NCBI GenBank assembly: GCA_002348905.1
Contig: DEBW01000212.1
Location: 7,913 to 16,380 of the forward strand
Length of the DNA stretch: 8,468 nucleotides
Direction of reading: 5' to 3'
Source: Ruminococcus flavefaciens
GTDB lineage: Bacteria > Bacillota > Clostridia > Oscillospirales > Ruminococcaceae
The position numbers were made by a program, and so were the translations under genes. Below the pieces are notes generated by a model that saw only the letters and a program-made list of their open reading frames with translations, searched no databases and was not told the DNA's origin. Of the stretch, positions 6,835-8,468 are shown piece after piece (within the stretch, counting starts at the first letter, position 1; each line of letters starts with the position of its first letter).

Positions 6835-6862
6835 TTTACATTTTGTTCATATAGAGTATAAT
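6835..6862 (+). promoter_or_regulatory. Promoter of the GH30 xylanase gene
   Basis: TTTACA (6835-6840) and a perfect TATAAT (6857-6862) are 16 bases apart. Transcription from about 6869 would give a leader of about 50 bases. This indicates the xylanase gene can be transcribed on its own rather than only by read-through from the regulator. Confidence 0.7.
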
Positions 6863-6906
6863 AATACAGATAGGATATCATTACAAAAATAATTTACACA
6901 GAAAAT

Positions 6907-6911
6907 GGAGG
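6907..6911 (+). promoter_or_regulatory. Ribosome binding site of the GH30 gene
   Basis: GGAGG lies seven bases before the ATG at 6919, ideal spacing. It sets the start just before a clear signal peptide; the second in-frame ATG, two codons later, is less well placed. Confidence 0.9.
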
Positions 6912-6918
6912 TAATCAA

Positions 6919-8468
6919 ATGAAGATGAAAGAGAAATTTACACGCATACTTTCAAGTGTAGTAAGCGGAGCATTGCTTCTCTCAGGAGTACCAATGTTAA
7001 GCGGAAGTACACCGTCACCGCTTAAAGCAGAGGCAGCTTCTGCCTGCACTATCAACACCAATAAGCTATATCAGTCTATTGACGGCTTCGGCGGTATCAA
7101 TCACCCCGAATGGTACGGCGACCTCACTGATGCTGACAGAAAGCTCGCTTTCGGAAACGGTGAAGGACAGCTCGGCTGTACTATCCTTCGTATCTTCGTC
7201 AATCCGGATAAGAACCAGTGGAACAAGGCACTTCCGACCGCTAAGTATGCTACCGAGCATGGCATCACGGTCTTCGCATCACCATGGGAGCCGCCGTCGA
7301 ACCTCGCTGAAAACGGCGCTGCTTACGGAGGTAAACTCCATCTTCCTAAGAAAAACTATGCCGCTTATGCTGATCACCTTAATAACTTCGGTACATATAT
7401 GAAAGCAAACGGCGTTGATCTCTATTCCGTTTCAGTTCAGAATGAGCCTGACTACGCTAAGGATTGGACAGCATGGACACCGGATGAGACTACTGACTTC
7501 ATCGCTAACTACGGCGACAGGATCACAAGCACAAGGCTTATGTCGCCTGAATCCTTCCAGTATGGCGCATGGAACAATGGTAAGGACTACTACTCAAAGA
7601 TCCTTAATAACCCAAAGGCTTATGCAAACTGTGACATCTTCGGAACTCACTTCTATGGCACCCCCAGAAACAAGATGGACTTCCCACAGCTCGAAAACTG
7701 CGGCAAGAAGCTCTGGATGACTGAGGTTTATGTTCCGGACAGCAATGTTGATGCTAATAAGTGGCCTGATAACCTCGAGCAGGCTGTCAATATCCACGAT
7801 GCACTCGTTGTCGGTGGTATGCAGGCATACGTTGTATGGCCTCTTCGCCGTAATTACAGTATCATCTATGAGTCAACACACACCGTTTCAAAGCGAGGAT
7901 ATATTTTCGGTCAGTTCTCCAAGTACATTCGTCCAGGTGACTACCGTATTGAGGCTACTGAATCACCGGATACCGACATACTCATCTCTGCTTACAAGCA
8001 CAGCGATAAACAGATCGAGATCGTTGCTATCAACAAGGGTAAGTCAGAGATCAATCAGGTATTCAATCTGACCGGCAGAACCATAACTAACGTTGACCGT
8101 TACAGAACATCCGGAAGTGAGAACCACGCTGCTACAAAGAATATGAATGCAAGCGGTTCCGGCTTCAATGCACAGCTCCCTGCACAGAGCGTTTCCACAT
8201 TCATCGTAACTCTTGACAGCGACGGCAAGGACGTTCCTTCCAATCCTGACAAGCCTATCGTACAGGAGCCTATAACTCCTGATGCTAACGGATACTACTA
8301 CCACGACAAGTTCGAGGGAAGCACCTGCGACTGGGAAGGCAGAGGCGGAGCTACTGCTCAGCTCAGCGGAAGAATACCTTATGCTGACAAGGAGGCTCTC
8401 CTTGCTTCTGACAGAGAAAAGAGCTGGCAGGGCATTCAGAAGTCTCTTGATTCACTCACATTCAAGGG
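6919..8468 (+). CDS. Secreted GH30 subfamily 8-like glucuronoxylanase with CBM22-like module (3' end missing)
   Basis: The frame runs 516 codons to the right edge without a stop. Residues 1-40 are a signal peptide (MKMKEKFTRILSSVVSGALL, likely cut near AEAA). Residues about 42-432 are a GH30 (beta/alpha)8 barrel with its side beta-domain: DGFGGINHPEW near 55, acid/base Glu176 in VQNEPDY, nucleophile Glu269 in WMTEVYV, and SKRGYIFGQFSKYIRPG (324-340). The WPLRRNYS segment (Arg310/Arg311) matches the loop in which bacterial GH30_8 enzymes use an arginine to hold the glucuronate side group, so it probably cuts glucuronoxylan at methylglucuronate-substituted positions. A Pro/Asp-rich linker (about 433-455) leads to the start of a CBM22-like xylan-binding module (YYHDKFEGSTCDWEGRG, later SWQGI). 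A dockerin may lie beyond the edge; none is seen. Together with the CE2 esterase it points to xylan breakdown. Confidence 0.92.
   Translation, partial: MKMKEKFTRILSSVVSGALLLSGVPMLSGSTPSPLKAEAASACTINTNKLYQSIDGFGGINHPEWYGDLTDADRKLAFGNGEGQLGCTILRIFVNPDKNQWNKALPTAKYATEHGITVFASPWEPPSNLAENGAAYGGKLHLPKKNYAAYADHLNNFGTYMKANGVDLYSVSVQNEPDYAKDWTAWTPDETTDFIANYGDRITSTRLMSPESFQYGAWNNGKDYYSKILNNPKAYANCDIFGTHFYGTPRNKMDFPQLENCGKKLWMTEVYVPDSNVDANKWPDNLEQAVNIHDALVVGGMQAYVVWPLRRNYSIIYESTHTVSKRGYIFGQFSKYIRPGDYRIEATESPDTDILISAYKHSDKQIEIVAINKGKSEINQVFNLTGRTITNVDRYRTSGSENHAATKNMNASGSGFNAQLPAQSVSTFIVTLDSDGKDVPSNPDKPIVQEPITPDANGYYYHDKFEGSTCDWEGRGGATAQLSGRIPYADKEALLASDREKSWQGIQKSLDSLTFK

Noticed and set aside
6857..6867. 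ATAATAC near the GH30 -10 box, resembling an arm of the 4158-4180 dyad.
   Set aside because: The match is seven AT-rich bases overlapping a TATAAT box and has no clear partner arm, so chance is the simplest explanation.
7066..8304. Short open frames on both strands in the GH30 region.
   Set aside because: They are shadows of the long GH30 frame, which runs off the right edge and therefore has no stop in the window.
1..8468. CRISPR arrays, tRNA or rRNA genes, transposase genes, riboswitches.
   Set aside because: I saw no regularly spaced repeats, no tRNA- or rRNA-like segments, no transposase motifs and no recognisable riboswitch core.

Overview
This window most likely comes from a fibre-degrading, cellulosome-forming Ruminococcus close to R. 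flavefaciens or R. albus. The clues are a type I dockerin inside a secreted protein, a CE2-type acetyl esterase, a GH30 subfamily 8-like xylanase followed by a CBM22-like module, strong AGGAGG ribosome binding sites, consensus SigA-type promoters and AT-rich intergenic DNA. Genus assignment rests on architecture and general knowledge; no search was run.

Layout. (1) Positions 1-1296 (+) hold the 3' part of a CE2-like carbohydrate esterase, open at the left edge. (2) Directly behind it, 1303-1446 (+) is a 47-codon remnant of the C-terminal helix-turn-helix of an AraC-family regulator. A perfect 15-bp hairpin with A and T tracts on either side (1466-1502) then acts as a terminator that could work in both directions. 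I see no gene or clear structure in 1503-1686. (3) 1687-4080 (-) encodes a secreted 797-residue protein with two separate HExxH zinc-protease domains joined by a dockerin. The second is M6 (immune inhibitor A)-like. (4) 4081-4238 is a compact divergent control region with two facing promoters and several nested inverted repeats. (5) 4239-6449 (+) encodes a 736-residue regulator made of a LacI/periplasmic-binding-type sensor, a linker domain, a decayed GGDEF-like domain and a C-terminal AraC helix-turn-helix. (6) 6450-6918 is a gene-free stretch holding a remnant of a GH18 (chitinase-like) N-terminus (6467-6577), an approximately 84-bp imperfect palindrome (6582-6665), two weak hairpins and the promoter of the next gene. 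(7) 6919 to the right edge (+) is the 5' part of a secreted GH30_8-like glucuronoxylanase with a CBM22-like module.

How the genes fit together. The CE2 esterase would remove acetyl groups from xylan or similar polymers, and the GH30 enzyme would cut the exposed glucuronoxylan chain at glucuronate-substituted sites. The dockerin metalloprotease could be anchored on the cellulosome, where it might process scaffoldins, enzymes or plant proteins. The LacI-sensor/AraC regulator sits head-to-head with the protease gene and upstream of the xylanase, so it is a good candidate for a sugar-responsive regulator of one or both. The two gene relics suggest that this glycan-degradation locus has gained and lost genes.
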